Assembly (NCBI GenBank): GCA_010405405.1
Contig: MU004236.1
Span: 1,060,070 to 1,124,069, forward strand
DNA length: 64,000 bases
Source of the DNA: Microthyrium microscopicum
Taxonomy: Eukaryota > Ascomycota > Dothideomycetes > Microthyriales > Microthyriaceae
Direction of reading: 5' to 3'
A program made the translations under genes and the position numbers. Below, in pieces: positions 1 to 11,954 of the stretch. Positions within the stretch are counted from its first letter, which is position 1, and the number at the start of each line of letters is the position of its first letter. A model generated the notes under the pieces. That model was not told where the DNA came from and searched no databases. It saw only the letters and a program-made list of their open reading frames with translations.

Positions 1-786
1 AGACTCCTGTACTCTACCTGAAAACACCAAAAAATCAATGGAAGCGAGCCGTCCCGATGGAGTCTAAGGCTGTGACAGTGATGTGCATTTCATAGGCAGA
101 CCATTAGACCCTATAGGACCTAACAAAGTAGCGCCGGTGACCAACATCAATACCTGCAAACCATTATCACATAAATAGCAGTGTTGTACAAGTTAGACGG
201 TCAGCTTTTACGCTAAGTTTGTCGCACAGCATCTACAGAATACGGCTGACCCCATCAGCACCAGTCTACATTATTAGGTTCTATATTCCGATTCAGCAAG
301 TTCCCGATATGCACAAGGTAAGTAACTCGCATTCGCATCTCAAGCCCACCCTTGATACATTATATGTGTTATGTTAGTCATATGCTGCGGTGAGTTTAAA
401 AGATCGAGGTAAGCTCAGGTGGCTCGGCTTCAGCCGCAAGGGAATACAGCAGCTTAGTGCATAAACCAATGTCTGGTCACAGGGGCGGGTGATATCATAT
501 TCTAAAATTAAGAGAACAGTATCGATTAGTTTGATTAACGAGTGAAGCGGACATGACTTCAACTTTCTGGAAACTAAGTCCTGGTCTAAATGTACAATCA
601 AGCGATGTAGCCATAATACATTTGCAATCCAAGCTCCAAGAAAGTAAGAGAAGTTTTCGATAGACCATATACCTCTTTTTCTAATCTGCATCCATGACAT
701 ATGCTACATGTGTGCCAGTACTACTGACTGGTAAAACCTAGAGCATCTGAAACAGATATAGGTAGTAAAAGTATGACAGCTAAAAC
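1..786. other. Intergenic, no supported gene
   Basis: I see no coding region I can support. A short minus-strand open frame at 374-700 has no recognisable domain. A good donor-like site (AAG|GTAAGT) near 317 follows a possible ATG at 308, but no exon beyond it could be joined. The stretch holds the 3' flank of the chitin synthase gene. Confidence 0.4.
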
Positions 787-3290
787 TTAACGACGTTGTG
801 GGTTTTGAGGTTGATAAGCGTACGGTGACGTCCTTGAATTTGCGTCTCGCATCTCCGGAGCACCATTATTATCTGCACTGCGCGAATAATTCTGCCGTGC
901 CAGAGGAGATCTACCCGCTGCCGAGCGGTGAGCTGAGGTAGACAATCGATCTCTTGGACCTGGACCGGTGGGTGAAGTGGGACTAGTAGGCATTGCTCTT
1001 TGATCATACCCATCTGGACCAAGGACAGGCGAGCTTGGCACTGTCTGAGTTGGTGAGATTTCACCGTCCTTTAATTCCTCAGCGTCATGCATAAAGGCTG
1101 TCCCTTGGTCAGTCTCAAAGTATGCACCGCCAGCAGGTCGTTGTTCGTCCTGGTGTTGATGGTAAAGACGAGCGTCCTCAGGCGACATGAAAGACTCGAT
1201 CCGCCGTGGCATGTAAACGGATTGGTTGGTCGTTGTGCCAGAAGCCACGGAATCGTATGAAGTGCGTGGATGGAGTGGAACAGAAGAAACAGCGTGATTG
1301 CGGTTCATGGTGTCTGGTAGAGTCATTCCAGAATCATTGGAATGTTGATACCAGCCACCTGGTAGTCGATCGGCGGCGGCGAAGCGACCGTCAATATTAT
1401 CGCCAGGTTGGAGCGGAACATGCGTGGTCTGGCTGTTGCCCTTTCCAGTCACCGTAGAAGGCTTGAATGTTTCCGGAACCACATTGAGATCATCTCCTTC
1501 CGCCTCTGCTTGTTCGATTGCTTGCTGTGCTGTCGTTCCATCTTCGGCTTTGCCAGCATCGGCCCGTGGACCTCCCCATGTCCTCTGCCCAGCAGTAAAT
1601 ATACCATAGACCATATAAACCCAGTTGAAAAAGGGATTGACAATGAACATGACAGGATACAGTGTGAGCTTCCAGCGGCCAAGCTTGGCACCAAAGTATA
1701 TCATCAGAAGCCAATTGAGACCGAGGGATACTCCTATGAAGCCCACGGGAAGGTTCTTGACCTTCTGAGAAGTGGTCATAATGGACACAACCATGATGAG
1801 GAAAAGTAATGCGGTCGTTCTAATGGTGTTTTGCATAAATCGGATGACGCAAAGAATTGGGTACCTTTTCCAGAGTCGAACATCAGTAAGCATACAGACT
1901 TCGTTTGTGATGAAGCCCAGGAACCATCTTCGTCGCTGCTTCAACAAACTTCGATACGACCGTACTGCTTCAGTCTTGCAAAAGGCGCCTGTATTCATCT
2001 GGATTTGATATCTCTCTTTGGCTCCAACCATGAAAAGATGGGTTAACCAACGATCTTCTCCCAAATGGCATTTGCCGTAGTCAAATAAATCCTCGCACTG
2101 TTCAGCTTTATCCGCAAAGTAGTACTTGGACATCTTCCGGAAGGCAGAAAATCGAAGGATTGTCAAAGCACCAGGAAGACAAGTTACGGCACCGCATCCC
2201 GATTCGACAGATCGCTCAAAGAGTTGGCCATGAATGTACTCCATATCCTGAAGAAGTGTGATGAATTCGTTTCTGTCAGTGGTGGAAGTAATGACTCCAG
2301 TCATGGCCAACATGTTTCTCTTGCTGCCCGGTTTCAATTCCATCTCGTACATGAAGTTTTGTATACACACTCGGTCCAAAATACAGTCCGAGTCGATGAA
2401 AAGGATAAACAGGTTGTCATTTCGTTTGAGATATTCTGTGTAGATCTTGTCAATCAGTTTGAATGTCTTCTTCTGGGTAGATCGTTTTCCGCCATGGATA
2501 AATCGAGATACTGTAATTCTGCAGCCTCGATATGCGACATCTATGCTCTTTGGGTAGCTGTCCAGCGTTAATGGTACTCCAAGCCTCTCGATTGTGTTGA
2601 GATATAGTTCGTCTTCCTCATGACCGTCAAAGGACAGGAAAACATGCATGCAAGATGGAGGATAATCGCAGTCCACGATTGAATCAACTGTTCTGATGAG
2701 AACGTCCGGAATTTCCTTGTAGCACGGTAACACTATCACGACTTTCGGAGCCGAATGTTCATCCAGAACTTGTTTTATGCGCTGCTTTCGTCCAAGATCA
2801 TGGGTAACCAATTGATAAACGCAAAATAGCCATGGAACACTGAGTAGCCCAGCAAATGACCAAAAAGCGAACCATTGAAGAAATTCGACGAGGTGGAATG
2901 GGAAGTATTGGGTAACCTGACCAGGAAGCGGTAATGTAACAAGCATCACCGGTAAAAAGATTCCTCTATTATATCGTCAATGATGGTCTAGTAGGAAAGT
3001 GTTTTACAAACCTGAAGGCTAGGAACAGAAACATCATGAAAACCGCTAGAAGCTTAACCGACCACTGGTCGGCTTTTATGTATACTTTCACCAGGCAGTA
3101 CATGAAAGCGGCTACCCAGAGAAACCACTCTAGCAAAGCTGCTAGCATGATGAATCCAACAATAGCGACATAGACAATCTAAAACCCAGGTCAGCAACTG
3201 GATTAGAAACTCAATCGGTTCTCGTACATCTTTTGTCGCCCAATGTCCGTTCCAAGCGGGCAGCCCCGCCGGGCCTAGCTTTTGTTCCAT
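787..3290 (-). CDS. Class VI chitin synthase (GT2 family)
   Basis: Membrane glycosyltransferase that polymerises N-acetylglucosamine from UDP-GlcNAc into cell-wall chitin. I read three exons, 3290-3228, 3178-3012 and 2965-787, giving 802 residues. The frame is kept across both introns, and exon 2 supplies two N-terminal membrane segments that a single-exon reading would miss. Catalytic landmarks are a DSD triad near residues 268-270, EDRWL near 380 and the chitin-synthase signature QRRRW at 420-424, followed by three or four membrane helices. The C-terminal 250 residues are Ser/Pro/Gln-rich and probably disordered. There is no myosin motor or cytochrome-b5 domain, and length and sequence fit the small class VI enzymes (A. 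fumigatus ChsD type) rather than classes I-V or VII. I chose the ATG at 3290 because it starts a compact N-terminus (MEQKLGPAGLPAW) that splices cleanly. A more distant GT2 polysaccharide synthase is the alternative. Confidence 0.85.
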
Positions 3291-5006
3291 AGTCGCTTTT
3301 GTAGGTTCGACGATGTTCGATATAAGGGATGACCTGAAAAGATTAGCAAAATTCTTGACTTCAATATGCATCTCGCAATTGAAGTCTCCAGTGCTCTTCA
3401 AAGAACAAAGACGGGATTAGGAAAGAACTTACCCAGACGATTGACAATTAGATGTGTTCCTCGATTACGATTACAAATATATCTGCAAGTGATCTGCCGT
3501 AAACTATGATATAGCAAAAGTTTACAGAATTGCTTGAGCGATTGGGTGCATGTCGTTGGGAAATGTAGGCAGAATTAGATGCAGGGGATGATGCAAGGAC
3601 GAGTGAAGACCAGAACAGTAACAGAGAGGAAGAAGAGAGGGTATCCCAACAAGACAAAATTATTAACGATCGCAAGATAGGAGAGAGTTATCGCCTAGAA
3701 GTTTCGATCTCTGGACTGCTCGCAGGTACGCCAAAGATGCGTGTCCTCCTCGATGAGCTCGATGGATCCACACTCTGACTGTAAGCTGGAGATGACAAGA
3801 TGGAGATTCGATACCAGGCCTGGGAATGGTGGTAGGTGGCGCAAAGTCCCGTTGGAAGCTGAATATTAGTTACTGCTGTCGAGTGAGCAATTTCGACCGG
3901 TCTGGAATTGATACGCGGAAACGCAGCAATCACACGGCTTCATCGCAGTAACCTTCCAGTCGAGTTTCAAAACGGGATCCAACAAGAAGGAGTTGACGAC
4001 ACACGAAAAGGCAGTCACTGCCAAAGGCGCAAAGGAAGGGAAGCACGATGCAAGCCTGCAACAATTCCTCACTCCAAAAGTTCTAAAAGCAGCATGACCA
4101 CCTGCCGCAGGATCAAAGCAGGAACCGCCAGGCAATTGAGAGTAAACCGATAGGGTTGTTGCTGCATTCGATATGCCAACACTCAGTATATTTTAGATCC
4201 CTAGTCTAGGTGACATTTTTGCCAGGAACATTGGACAACCAAGCGTCAAAAATGGGGAAGGAAGCAGGTCCCGAACTCCTGTGGATCGGGTGGTTAGATT
4301 GATGTTTAGACGAGCGTTATATTGCCTTTTGGAGATCCATGGCCCAAAACCCAGTCTTCACGAGTTGTCTGGCCAATCTTTTCAATTCAAGAACAAAGCT
4401 TAGAAAGACCCTTCGGCCCCGCTACAGTGCTGTTACGAGGGCAGTAGCTTGATCGAAGATGGAGCTGTCATCTTTTCAGCTTGAGCTTCCTCCTGGATGG
4501 TTGCTTCTAGAATAGGGGTACGACCCAAGATCGAGGGCTTGTCGACATAAGCTCACCAATATTGGGAAAGAGCTCACGCTTCGGGTGACCAGCATGACGA
4601 TGGCAAGGAGATGATAGACGGGGCAAAAGGCAAAGGGTTTACGTCCATGTCGACGAAAATGAAGATGAGGTGAAGTTACTCAAAAGCTTGCAAGGAGCTT
4701 TGATTGTCCTCTCTGATTGGCTGACTGTGCATATCCAAGAGTACAACATGTCTTCGCTTTTCGCCATCTGATACTCTCCCTCTAGTACATATATATATAT
4801 ATGTATATGCAGGACATTGATCTCTGACCAATCTGAAGGGCAAGAAGCCTTCTAACATTCAAAGTAAAACTTAAAGGCTGTTTTGTCTCCAGCAGTCTGT
4901 CGTCATATAGGAAATTAGGGACTGTATCCATTTCCAAGGAAAGCTGCAACTTTCATACGATGATCGCAAAACGCTTCAATTCTCATAATGCATCCAAATC
5001 CAACCC
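3291..5006. other. Intergenic promoter region with short AT repeat
   Basis: About 1.7 kb between the chitin synthase start and the transporter stop. The open frames here (for example 3866-4135 minus and 3908-4153 plus) are short and overlap each other without recognisable domains. At 4787-4808 there is a short (AT)n run that is nearly self-complementary. The region probably holds the chitin synthase promoter and 5' leader. Confidence 0.4.
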
Positions 5007-7683
5007 TCACGCCATCCCATCAGCATCCTGATCCCCCTCCGGCCTCACCAACACACTCCCCTCCGCCTCCGTCAACGCCAACGCCGCCTGCACACTCTCC
5101 ACAAAATTCTCCCTCCCACCACAGAGCTCAACAACGCCAGAAGACTCGAGCAACTTCCACACCCTGCTCCCATCCGGCGGCGGTCTACAGAAAACGACTT
5201 GCACATCCTGCTTCACATATCCCTCCACAATATCCCGCAACACCTGCGTGCCTGCGCCGTCCATGGACGTCACACCATGCACATCGAAAATAATGGTTTG
5301 ATTATGTTCCTTACGTCGGATAGGCGGTAATGCCGGATGTGCTTTCCCCGTTCCATGGTCTTCTAGCCTTCGTAAACGCGCTTTTAGAGACCCTGTGTTT
5401 GCAAAGGTAAGTGGTTCGGGAATTTTGACGATCAAACAGCCTTCGAAGAATTCAAGGCTGCCCGGCTGCCGCTCGGCGTTTTCAAAGCGATCGTTGGTGC
5501 CAGGTACGCGGCCAAGGATTTGGATGCGTGGGCGCGTAGCATGGTGGATGACGCGCAGGAGGGAGAGACCAATACCGACAGCGATGCCGATTTTGAGATT
5601 CCAGAAGATTGTGGAAAGAAAGATGAGGGCCATGAGGAGGAGCTCAGAGTAGCCGCGGATTTGGATGAAGAAGTGGAGATCTTCGGGCATTTCTTCGAGG
5701 AGGGACCATGCTACGACGGATATCATGGCTGCGAGTACGCCTTTCTGGAGAACAGTTAGTCTCACCGTCGTTTAAGGTTGAACACACTGTCAACTTACTG
5801 GTAGGTAGTAGAAATAAGGGGTAAGGCATAACACGCTCAGAAGCGTGATCAATGACAGAAATACGCTGCTCATTGGCGTCTTGCCTCCAGTAGAAGCATT
5901 CACTTTGCTCCTTCCATAGCCACCAAAAGCCGGAAGCGCCATGAACAAGCCGCCAACGACATTTGCCGTGCCTAAAGCAACAAGCTCCCTATTGGGACTC
6001 AAATGCATATTCTTAATAACCGAACCTGTCTTCTCCCCTGTACCCAGGCTCTTTGCGGCGACTGAAGACTCAAAGAAGCCCAAAAGTGCAATGACAAATG
6101 CTGTGCTAAACGCATCAGACGCGATCTTCAGGGTAGAAGGCACATATGGCCAGCGAACACGAAAGACTGCTCCGCCAGTATGAACGTTGCCGAGGACATC
6201 GACTCCTTTTAGGTCCAAACGAAAGTAATATGTGATGAATGCGGATAAAACAACAATAATGAAGCGATCGGGTATATATGCGACGGACGGGTAGCGAGGT
6301 TGTAAATGACTTTTGGTTTGCCTGTATTTGGTGTCAGCTTGAATGCGACACAGTATCTTGACCTTGAAACTAACCTGCAAATCATGATAATGACAAAAGA
6401 ACCCAAAGACAGCGCAGTAGTCGCGCCATGCGCCCATCCCATGTACTCCAACAAGAACACCATTTTGTCCACACAGCTGCCATGTAGAACGCCGCCTACC
6501 TCCGCTGCTTTTGAGTTAAGTCCAAGTTCGGGTATAAGCTGATCAATGAAAATCACAATTCCAATAGCGCTGATAAATCCTCGCTGAAAAGGGCGGCTTA
6601 ACACATTGTCCAGAAAACCCAGACGGAAGACACCACCAAGAAGAATGATGAATCCTGCCGTGAATGTGACCATGCCTCCTACTTCTGCAGACCGCCGGCC
6701 ATCTTCATCGTTTACATCTCCTCTGTTTATGCTTTCTTTCACGACCTGGCCAGTCAATAAGGAGCCGGCCGCCTCTGGCCCAACTACCATCTGCGGACAT
6801 GTGCCTAAAAGGGCGTATATGAAAGGATTGAAAACGAATGCGTAGAGGCCGTTTAGAGCAGGGACGTGGCCAAGATTTGAGGCTAACGAGAGGGCCATAG
6901 GTATATAGAAGGACGCCATAGTAATAGCAGCGATCAAATCGCCTTGAAAGTACGACCATCTGTATTGCCGTATCCAGTTGAGAAAGGGAAAGTAATAATA
7001 GAGATATCTAATTGAAAATTAGCAACGCCGTTCCAACTTTCTCCGATATACAAATCATACATTTTCCGTCGTCCTCGTATGCCGTATTTTTGTGCCAGCC
7101 TTGTCGCTGTAGACATACTTGCGGACTCATTATCTGTTATAATGCCATCTATAGTTGAAGATAGACCTTCTGCATCCGTCTCGACTGATCGTATTGACTC
7201 GGAGTCTCCTGGATATGCGCGACCCTCGCCAAAAGTAGCAAGAAAGGACTGGAAGCTATCATAAGTTTTACTTAATCTAGGCCTGGCTGAACTCTTCTTT
7301 CGAGACACATCTGGGTTAGAAGCGGACAGTAGTCCGGTAGATTCTGTTGGTTCAGGTTCCTCGTTAGGTCGTCGAGTATTGGAAGAAGAACTACCAGACT
7401 CTGCACTCCCATTCCCGCTCGCTTGTGTGTCGCTTGGTCTGGTCATGAATGGAGTGTGGAAACGATCGTCAGGACTCGGAGTCCTCGCCGCGACGGTGGA
7501 GTTGCGAAGGCCTGAAGGCTGAGCGGGTGTGTAGAATTGGTCTCGTCGAGATATGGAGCCTGTTGATGATTGCCTTGATCTGGCAGAGCGTGAGGGTGTG
7601 GAAGGAGGGCTAAGAGAATTTGTAGGCTGAGATGGAGGAGATTTTGGCGGTGATGTTGAGGACGGTTTTGGAGGGCTAGACAT
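5007..7683 (-). CDS. SulP family anion transporter with STAS domain
   Basis: Predicted membrane transporter of the SLC26/SulP family (sulfate or related anions); the substrate cannot be read from sequence. Four exons, 7683-7052, 7007-6375, 6321-5799 and 5744-5007, give 841 residues. The first 200 residues are Ser/Pro-rich and cytosolic. The transport core starts near residue 215 and contains the family blocks GDLIAAITMASFYIPMALS and CPQMVVGPEAAGSLLTG. The last exon carries a STAS domain (about residues 690-815) with the core IFDVHGVTSMDGAG. The N-terminal extension and the VGPEAAGS block resemble the yeast YPR003C branch more than the high-affinity plasma-membrane sulfate permeases Sul1/Sul2. 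The first donor is uncertain: GTATATC at 7051 or GTATGA nine bases upstream both keep the frame. An ATG ten codons upstream is also possible as a start. Confidence 0.85.
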
Positions 7684-8504
7684 GGTTTGGAGAGCGTGGA
7701 GAGAATTGATCAATTGCTACGCGGAGCATGGAAGGAGCGACGAGGGATGCTGTTGTAGCAGAGCGTAGTTGGAGGTAAGCTAAGCGGGCATTGCACAAGA
7801 AGCAAGGAAAATAAGGTAGATTTGTGTTCCGGAGAAGAGTAGCAATGAGGTTGGAGCTCAAGGCGAAGATTTGGAGAATCCGAGAATGACAAAAGAAGTG
7901 CTCACTGCGATATCGACCTAGATCCCTGCAAGAACTACCCTGGCCGCTCAATGAGATCATCTGCATCGACCATGTGGTATCGTCTATGTAGATGCCGGTC
8001 CTTTCTCTACAATATTGTACATTTTGATAGAGCCATCTACTATGGGCGTCGAATAGGACGAGTTGTGGCTAAATCAAAAAAGTTTATGTATGATAGACAC
8101 CAGAGCCTTTTGGTGTTGAGTCGCGACTCGCGACGCCTGTCACTTTTCAGCCGCATACCGGTACCGTACCCACCAATCAATGCACATGTATTGCACACCA
8201 TACGGTATCTGCAACTTTCGTTGCTGTGCGAGATTAGGTGTACTGGACGATGTGTAGAAGTTTAGAACGGTCACTTAGAAATAGGTCCCAGCGGATAAAG
8301 TGGAAGGAAGAACTGAAGATATGTACTGCGACATACTATCCACATTGATTATAAACTAATTTACTTTTCTAGTAAGATATCCAGCTCATTAGAAAATAAA
8401 TATCTTCATGAACATTCATGGTAGCGACTGAATTCGCCAAACGGCCATCAGTTCGATGCAAAGGGTATAGAACGCTAAAGAAAGATGATGACTCTATATC
8501 GACT
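7684..8504. other. Intergenic, no supported gene
   Basis: About 0.8 kb between the SulP start and the stop of the SYLF gene. The open frames here are short, lack recognisable domains and do not splice to anything sensible. It likely holds the SulP promoter and the SYLF 3' untranslated region. Confidence 0.4.
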
Positions 8505-10610
8505 TTATATGTTATGTCCAGAATCCGTTTTTGCGACTGGTGTCAAAGTTGCCGTGCTATTTGTGTTAGATGTGTAATCTGTATGTTCTCCCGTAAAGAT
8601 AGGGGGCAGTTTTGGAGAGAATGGTCCCTCAATGTCAAGTTTATATGCGTCCTCGTGTTCGGCCGATGAGATTGACCCATGCGAATCACTTGCTTTAGTT
8701 GAAGACGGGGCTTCCTCCTTGGTCATGCTGTATACGCTGCTTCCTCTCGATATTGGCCGGTCAACGATGTCTTCAGAAGACTGGGCTTTGTTAATGGTAG
8801 CTAAGGTTGGGGCTGTTGACCGAGATGGTGATTGAGATCGGGCGTTTCTGGTGCGATTTGGATTCCTTGATGGCAAAGCTGGTGGGATAGCTTTGGCTAC
8901 TGTGACCAAACGAGCCTTGCGGATGATTTGTGGTGAGGCAGTTACGATTTTGGGTGCACTGACTTCAATAATTTCAGAGAATTCTACTCCGTCGTCATCA
9001 GAGCTGTCTTCATCGTCTGCGTCAGCATCCTCGTCGGTTTTGTGGATGGGAACTTCTTGATTGGAGGATTGGGAAATCGGTCGCTTTGAGGCTTCCTGTA
9101 TTTTGCCATTCTTAATGGATTTTGCACCTTCATTTCCAACAAGCGCATTGGGCAGGCTTGTGGTGACAGGTCGGGCTTCGTCTTCCTGTACAGAAGACGA
9201 CATTTCCTTCAAGATGGAGTTTTGTGGCTGTGTTGGAGACATGGGCGAGGTAGCCGCGTCTCTTTGGAATGAAACAGCTTCGTTGGATGATGTTTGCAAC
9301 GGACTAACAGGTTCATTTGCAAGTGATGGAACAGGAGATACCACTCTAGCTTGGGCAACAATTGTGTTGTCAATGCTACCAATCTCTGGTATTCCAGCCA
9401 TGTTCGCTACAAAAGCGCCGCTTTGAGGTCTCGATGGTAGTGCCGGGGGTTCTGAATCAGTTTGTGTTGAGATTTCCCTCATTTGTGTGGATCTTTCTGT
9501 TATGCTTGTCTTCCAGCTACTACGTCGGCTATCAAAGTCAATGCTCCTCGGTCGACTTCCGGTGCCACCGAAAGCATGAAACAAGGGACTTGATGGACTA
9601 GGTGCAAACTGAAAGCTCTCTCTTGATGCAGGTTTGCGAGTTCCAGCTTCTCTGATTTCCAACCCTTCTTTCTCTAGAGCCAGAACCCCATATGGATCTG
9701 GATCTTCTTTGTCAGGCACACCAAAGACATGGCCAGATGCAATGTCAAAATCGCTGGGTGCTGCCTCCGTTGAAAGCATGGCTGGGTCGACGTCCGTATC
9801 TCCTTGTGCCAATTTGATGGTTTGTATTAAGCGTTGTACCTCTTCCGGTGGCTTCGTCACTCTTCCTGCCAGAATTTCCGCCACTGGAATCTTTCGGCCA
9901 TAAAACCGTTCGTTCTCGTCTGTTCGCTCAATAATTATGGAACCATCAAGCTGAACACCTGCGTAGAAGCCCCTGCTCTTGAGATATGTGAATATGGGAG
10001 CTCGTCTTTTATGGACTTCAGATTCCAAGAAACCTCCAACTCCAACAGGGCCAGCAACAGCACTGATTTCGCCGCCCAAAGTGCATCTGATCTTGGAAAA
10101 GGCGGCGACGGCTTCGTCCGTATTCAAAACGACAACGCAGTCGTATATATCAACGCCAATCAAGAACCCAACTCCAGCGGTATGTAGCAAGATGCCTGAT
10201 GGTGGCGACCATGTGCCATCAGGTAGTCGAGCGACTAGAACACCACTGCCTCCAGCACCAGAAACCCATAGGCCCGTTCGCATGGTGGTAAACACCGCAA
10301 GTCCTTTGGCATTTTTTATAACCTCGGCGGGAATTTTCTTGAGCACTTTGGAGTATCGTTTCTTCGGCGCATCGATCTCTGTTTCGCCATCTGGTGAGGT
10401 TGGGGTCTGCTGGTCCTCGTAAAAGCCATCTTTGCAGAAACTTCTTAAGATGCGCGCCGCCTTGTCAATCTCCTTGTCGAGTGTCGTTGGCCAGAATGCT
10501 TCCGATCCTACTTTGTTGGCCAGTCGATTCACTGGCGCTCCCAGCTTATCCGCCCATCCCCATACGCGGTCGAAGCCCGCCTTGCTCGTGGATCGTGCCC
10601 TTAGCCACAT
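8505..10610 (-). CDS. SYLF-domain (Ysc84/Lsb3-type) protein
   Basis: Single-exon gene of 701 residues. Residues of about 95-265 form a SYLF (Ysc84) domain, known in yeast Ysc84/Lsb3 and vertebrate SH3YL1 to bind phosphoinositides and actin at endocytic sites. Visible blocks include AKGLAVFTTMRTGLWVSGAG, the glycine-rich segment DGTWSPPSGILLHTAGVGF and GGEISAVAGPVGVGG. The 430 residues after it are Ser/Pro/Thr-rich with acidic runs and look disordered. Unlike yeast Ysc84 and Lsb3 there is no C-terminal SH3 domain, so partner binding must differ, perhaps through proline-rich segments. The start follows a clean upstream stop, and the domain lies close behind it. Confidence 0.8.
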   Translation of the reverse strand: MWLRARSTSKAGFDRVWGWADKLGAPVNRLANKVGSEAFWPTTLDKEIDKAARILRSFCKDGFYEDQQTPTSPDGETEIDAPKKRYSKVLKKIPAEVIKNAKGLAVFTTMRTGLWVSGAGGSGVLVARLPDGTWSPPSGILLHTAGVGFLIGVDIYDCVVVLNTDEAVAAFSKIRCTLGGEISAVAGPVGVGGFLESEVHKRRAPIFTYLKSRGFYAGVQLDGSIIIERTDENERFYGRKIPVAEILAGRVTKPPEEVQRLIQTIKLAQGDTDVDPAMLSTEAAPSDFDIASGHVFGVPDKEDPDPYGVLALEKEGLEIREAGTRKPASRESFQFAPSPSSPLFHAFGGTGSRPRSIDFDSRRSSWKTSITERSTQMREISTQTDSEPPALPSRPQSGAFVANMAGIPEIGSIDNTIVAQARVVSPVPSLANEPVSPLQTSSNEAVSFQRDAATSPMSPTQPQNSILKEMSSSVQEDEARPVTTSLPNALVGNEGAKSIKNGKIQEASKRPISQSSNQEVPIHKTDEDADADDEDSSDDDGVEFSEIIEVSAPKIVTASPQIIRKARLVTVAKAIPPALPSRNPNRTRNARSQSPSRSTAPTLATINKAQSSEDIVDRPISRGSSVYSMTKEEAPSSTKASDSHGSISSAEHEDAYKLDIEGPFSPKLPPIFTGEHTDYTSNTNSTATLTPVAKTDSGHNI

Positions 10611-11954
10611 GGCTCGGTCAATGGGTGGAATCCAAGAACCCGAGCGGGGCGATCAGGTTCGCAGTGGTCGTCAGGTCTTCAGCGAGAGGTCGCGAGAGGT
10701 ACGGCTGCTTCGGCCAAATGCCGGAAAATTAATAGACAAAGACGCATGCGATGGTCAGGTCCTCGAAGAAATCTTGGGTTGGAAGGTTGGGGCGAATTAT
10801 GGAACAGGATGACGACTGTGGAGGAAAATTTGACGGTTTGAGAGCGGGGAAATTATTGGTGTTGTAATGGCGTCCCAGGACTGCGCAACTCTGTGGCAGT
10901 CATAGACTGTTGGAAGAAATGGATGAGAAAGAAATAGCAAGAGGCGATATTGACAAGCTGAAAATCAGGTAGAATAGAATTTGGGATTAGTAGGGAAGAG
11001 TAGTGAGGCGGAGGATTACAAGGACTAGACTGCATCATGTAATCCCTTCCCGCCCGTGCCCGGAACTTGGAGAATAAGATACATTGTGCTAAGTAACCAG
11101 CGTGCCAGCTAACTTAGAGGCTGGGGAAGTCTGATCCACTGCATTCTGCATAAGCGCTTGATTCTGCCTTGTTTGTCTTCTGATATTACTAAATCCAGCT
11201 AGCTTACACGCCACGGATTGACGCGGAGTACATAATGTCCTGCATACCCAACCTTCTACTCAATCTCTGCCAGATGAGCAAGACAAACTCGACACTCTTT
11301 TCTCTCACCAACAGCCGCGGCAAGCCGGCCATATCTTTCGTAGCCACAACTAGAAGCTGGAAAATCCATGCGAATCGAGGCGGCTTTCATTCACCTATTT
11401 TGGCTACGGAGGGCAAGGAAATATGCAGTCGCGTCTGTACCTGGCTATACCTGATTGCGCCTAAGCTTTTCTGATACTTTTCCATGGATCTGGATATTTG
11501 CCCATATGGATTCTAGGATCAAGCTTGTCCAGCCACGAGAAACTTGGGAAATGCGCCTACTAAGTCCTTCCCCATATCAACACTCCGAAAAGGGCATCGA
11601 ATCGTGTCTCATCAAGCCTTGGCGATCCCAAAAGGGCGTCGAGAATCCCACACCCAGCCCCTCGTATTTGTGTTGAGATACCGTAGTGTTCTATACAAAT
11701 GTACCAGAGCTTCTCACATTCTATGAGAGCTGTGAAGGCCAATCAAAATATACTCTAAGACATGGACAATCCTCTTGTGCTCTGAATGGCCCTCAACAAC
11801 GACGAAAATGAGGCTATCGAGTTTTCCTACTTTCGGCTAGTATAAGCCAACCAGGAGACGGAATGGAGAATTGTGATTCATTGAATTGCGTGTTACTATT
11901 ATTATGTACAGTCGTAATGCTCGTCTAACATCGCACATCAAAGACCGCGTTTGA
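10611..11954. other. Intergenic, no supported gene
   Basis: About 1.3 kb between the SYLF start and the stop of the FAD oxidase. Several short open frames occur on both strands (for example 11235-11474 plus) but none has a domain or a plausible splice partner. The purine- and pyrimidine-rich stretch at 10780-11040 is probably the SYLF promoter and leader. Confidence 0.4.
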
